Shown here: piece after piece, positions 61,830-64,000 of the stretch
Layout: each line of letters begins with the position of its first letter
How positions within the stretch are numbered: the stretch's first letter is position 1
Assembly (NCBI RefSeq): GCF_009852415.1
Contig: NZ_WOXS01000002.1
Location: forward strand, 6,736,001 to 6,800,000
Origin: Streptomyces sp. Tu 3180
GTDB taxonomy: Bacteria; Actinomycetota; Actinomycetes; Streptomycetales; Streptomycetaceae
Length of the DNA stretch: 64,000 bases
Reading direction: 5' to 3'
Program-made: the position numbers and the translations under genes
The notes under the pieces: generated by a model
Seen by the model: the letters and a program-made list of their open reading frames with translations, nothing else
Databases searched by the model: none
Told to the model about the DNA's origin: nothing

Positions 61830-62672
61830 ATGAGCCCAGTGATCCGTGCCGCCGTCTTCCAGACCGCCTGGACCGGCGACAAGGAGTCGATGATCCAGGT
61901 CCACGAGCGGGCCGCCCGCGACGCGGCCGCCCAGGGCGCCCAGGTGCTGTGCTTCCAGGAGCTGTTCTACGGACCGTACTTCTGCCAGGTGCAGGACCCG
62001 GCGTTCTACGCCTACGCCGAACGCGTCCCGGACGGTCCGGTCGTGCGGCGCTTCCAGGCGCTCGCCGAGGAGCTGGGCATCGTCCTGGTGCTGCCGGTGT
62101 ACGAGGAGGAGCAGCCCGGGGTCCTCTACAACACGGCCGCGGTGATCGACGCCGACGGCTCCTACCTCGGCAAGTACCGCAAGACGCACATCCCCCAGGT
62201 GAAGGGGTTCTGGGAGAAGTTCTACTTCCGGCCCGGCAACGGCGGCTGGCCCGTCTTCGACACCAGGGCCGGCCGGATCGGCGTCTACATCTGCTACGAC
62301 CGCCACTTCCCGGAGGGCTGGCGGGCGCTGGGACTCGCCGGCGCCGAGATCGTCTTCAACCCGTCGGCCACCTCCCGCGGCCTCTCCGGCTACCTCTGGC
62401 AGCTGGAGCAGCCGGCGGCGGCCGTCGCCAACGAGTACTTCGTCGGCGCGATCAACCGGGTCGGCGTCGAGGAGCTCGGCGACAACGACTTCTACGGCAC
62501 CAGCTACTTCGTCGACCCCGAGGCCCGGTTCGTCGGCGAGCCGGCGAGCGACAAGGAGAGCGAACTCGTCGTCCGCGACCTGGACCTGGCCAAGCTGCGC
62601 GAGGTCCGCGACCGCTGGCAGTTCTACCGCGACCGCGCCCCGGGAGCCTACGGACCGCTGACCGCCCCCTGA
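61830..62672 (+). CDS. Second beta-ureidopropionase-like amidohydrolase (paralogue)
   Basis: This 280-residue enzyme has the same length as the 57959 gene and the same triad positions: Glu44 (CFQELF), Lys118 (GKYRKTH) and Cys155 (VYICYDRHFPEGW). It shares long identical runs such as HIPQVKGFWEKFYFRPGN and EQPAAAVANEYFV. They are local duplicates with perhaps different chain or stereo preference; only one may be needed for beta-alanine. It is followed 31 bp later by dihydropyrimidinase, which would supply its substrate. Confidence 0.9.
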   Translation: MSPVIRAAVFQTAWTGDKESMIQVHERAARDAAAQGAQVLCFQELFYGPYFCQVQDPAFYAYAERVPDGPVVRRFQALAEELGIVLVLPVYEEEQPGVLYNTAAVIDADGSYLGKYRKTHIPQVKGFWEKFYFRPGNGGWPVFDTRAGRIGVYICYDRHFPEGWRALGLAGAEIVFNPSATSRGLSGYLWQLEQPAAAVANEYFVGAINRVGVEELGDNDFYGTSYFVDPEARFVGEPASDKESELVVRDLDLAKLREVRDRWQFYRDRAPGAYGPLTAP

Positions 62673-62703
62673 CAGCACCGAGCACGCGAGGAGAGGGAGC
62701 ACC

Positions 62704-64000
62704 ATGAGCAGCCGTACCGTCATCCGTGGCGGCCTCGTCATCACCGCCTCCGACGAGATCCACGCCGACGTCCTGATCGAGGACGGCCGCATCGCCGCCC
62801 TCGCCGCCTCCGGCACCCCGGCCGCCGGGGCCCTCACCGCCGAGCGGACCCTCGACGCCACCGGGAAGTACGTCATCCCGGGCGGGGTCGACGCCCACAC
62901 CCACATGGAGCTGCCCTTCGGCGGCACCTTCGCCTCGGACACCTTCGAGACGGGCACCCGGGCCGCCGCCTGGGGAGGCACCACCACCATCGTCGACTTC
63001 GCCGTGCAGAGCGTCGGCCGCTCCCTGCGCGAGGGCCTGGACGCCTGGCACGCCAAGGCCGAGGGCACCTGCGCCGTCGACTACGGCTTCCACATGATCG
63101 TCTCCGACGTGAACCCGGAGACGCTGAAGGAGATGGACCTCCTGATCGAGGAGGGGGTGACCAGCTTCAAGCAGTTCATGGCCTACCCGGGGGTCTTCTA
63201 CTCCGACGACGGCCAGATCCTGCGCGCCATGCAGCGCTCCGCCGGGAACGGCGGGCTGATCATGATGCACGCCGAGAACGGCATCGCCATCGACGTGCTC
63301 GTCGAACAGGCGCTGGCCCGGGGCGAGACCGGCCCCCGGTACCACGGCGAGGTCCGCAAGGCCCTGCTGGAGGCCGAGGCCACCCACCGCGCCATCCGGC
63401 TCGCCCAGGTCGCGGGCGCCCCGCTGTACGTCGTGCACGTCTCCGCCACGGAAGCCGTCGCCGAGCTGATCCGGGCCCGGGACGAGGGCCTGAACGTCTT
63501 CGGCGAGACCTGCCCGCAGTACCTGTTCCTGTCCACCGACAACCTCGCCGAGCCGGACTTCGAGGGCGCCAAGTACGTGTGCAGCACCCCGCTGAGGCCG
63601 CGCGAACACCAGGCGCACCTGTGGAAGGGGCTGCGCACCAACGACCTCCAGGTGGTCTCCACCGACCACTGCCCCTTCTGCTTCACCGGACAGAAGGAGC
63701 TGGGCCGGGGCGACTTCTCGAAGATCCCCAACGGTCTGCCGGGCGTCGAGAACCGCATGGACCTGCTGCACCAGGCCGTCCTCGACGGGCACATCTCCCG
63801 CCGCCGCTGGATCGAGATCGCCTGCGCGACCCCGGCCCGCATGTTCGGCCTCTACCCGAAGAAGGGCACGATCGCGCCGGGCGCCGACGCCGACGTCGTG
63901 ATCTACGACCCGCACGCCGAGCAGGTCATGTCCGCCGGGACCCACCACATGAACGTCGACTACTCGGCCTACGAGGGCAAGCGGGTCACCGGCCGGGTCG
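62704..64000 (+). CDS. hydA: Dihydropyrimidinase (hydantoinase), C-terminus beyond the window
   Basis: At least 432 residues are present; the frame is open at the right edge. The cyclic-amidohydrolase metal site is visible: DAHTHMELPFGG (HxH), the carbamylated Lys in GVTSFKQFMAYPG, histidines in IMMHAENG and VVHVSATEAVAEL, and the aspartate in VSTDHCPFCFTGQKE. It opens dihydrouracil or hydantoins to N-carbamoyl acids, the substrate of the neighbouring amidohydrolase. GAGGAGAGGGA precedes the ATG. Later genes of the operon, probably a permease, may follow outside the window. Confidence 0.95.
   Translation, partial: MSSRTVIRGGLVITASDEIHADVLIEDGRIAALAASGTPAAGALTAERTLDATGKYVIPGGVDAHTHMELPFGGTFASDTFETGTRAAAWGGTTTIVDFAVQSVGRSLREGLDAWHAKAEGTCAVDYGFHMIVSDVNPETLKEMDLLIEEGVTSFKQFMAYPGVFYSDDGQILRAMQRSAGNGGLIMMHAENGIAIDVLVEQALARGETGPRYHGEVRKALLEAEATHRAIRLAQVAGAPLYVVHVSATEAVAELIRARDEGLNVFGETCPQYLFLSTDNLAEPDFEGAKYVCSTPLRPREHQAHLWKGLRTNDLQVVSTDHCPFCFTGQKELGRGDFSKIPNGLPGVENRMDLLHQAVLDGHISRRRWIEIACATPARMFGLYPKKGTIAPGADADVVIYDPHAEQVMSAGTHHMNVDYSAYEGKRVTGRV

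Overview
The window looks like a Streptomyces chromosome segment. GC is very high with strong third-position bias, GTG starts are frequent, neighbouring genes often overlap by ATGA or GTGA, and several families are typical of the genus (DUF1876, SWIM/SNF2 pair, UL36-like protein, citrulassin-type lasso peptide). Positions 12-44 kb resemble, from memory, the Streptomyces coelicolor allantoin and SCO6260-glucokinase neighbourhood. No tRNA, rRNA, insertion sequence, CRISPR array or integrase was found.

Layout. (1) 1-11.7 kb is the right part of a natural-product cluster: O-methyltransferase (cut by the left edge), two-component flavin hydroxylase (reductase plus HpaB-type oxygenase), MFS exporter, a truncated Ada-like regulator, a frameshifted ANL-type ligase, the GriH/GriI pair that makes 3-amino-4-hydroxybenzoate, a Tat-exported berberine-bridge-type oxidase and a flavoprotein aromatic hydroxylase. 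(2) 11.9-17.2 kb is an overlapping minus-strand methyl-cycle operon: PfkB kinase (likely adenosine kinase), metH, metF. (3) 17.6-25.5 kb carries a HipA-like kinase and a purine/allantoin-glyoxylate locus (aceB, MocA-like nucleotidyltransferase, IclR-type AllR, allB, alc), with shared palindromic boxes at the aceB and allR-allB promoters. (4) 25.8-29 kb holds a RibD-type reductase, a small membrane protein and a NarL-type two-component pair. (5) 29-36 kb is a sugar locus: Gfo/Idh dehydrogenase, GntR/HutC regulator, ABC importer, ROK kinase and a membrane-anchored protein; the same 12-bp palindromic site lies at both promoters. (6) 36-52.7 kb is mostly conserved single genes: SNF2/SWIM, ArsR, roadblock, DUF1876, a PcaL-like fusion, MBL fold, exonuclease III, DUF6278, gamma-glutamyltransferase and ClpC. 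(7) 53-55.7 kb is a compact lasso peptide cluster (A-C-B1-B2) whose predicted core, LLGKSGNDRLILSKN, is a new-looking member of the citrulassin family. (8) 57.9-64 kb is the reductive pyrimidine degradation locus: beta-ureidopropionase, class III aminotransferase, PucR regulator, a second beta-ureidopropionase and dihydropyrimidinase (cut by the right edge).

The most interesting items are the AHBA-type cluster with its ligase frameshift and an Ada homologue that has lost both methyl-acceptor cysteines; the lasso peptide; a PcaL fusion whose nucleophile elbow has Ala in place of Ser; and several repeated operator-like palindromes that link genes into regulons. All family names come from reading the protein sequences. 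No database search was run.
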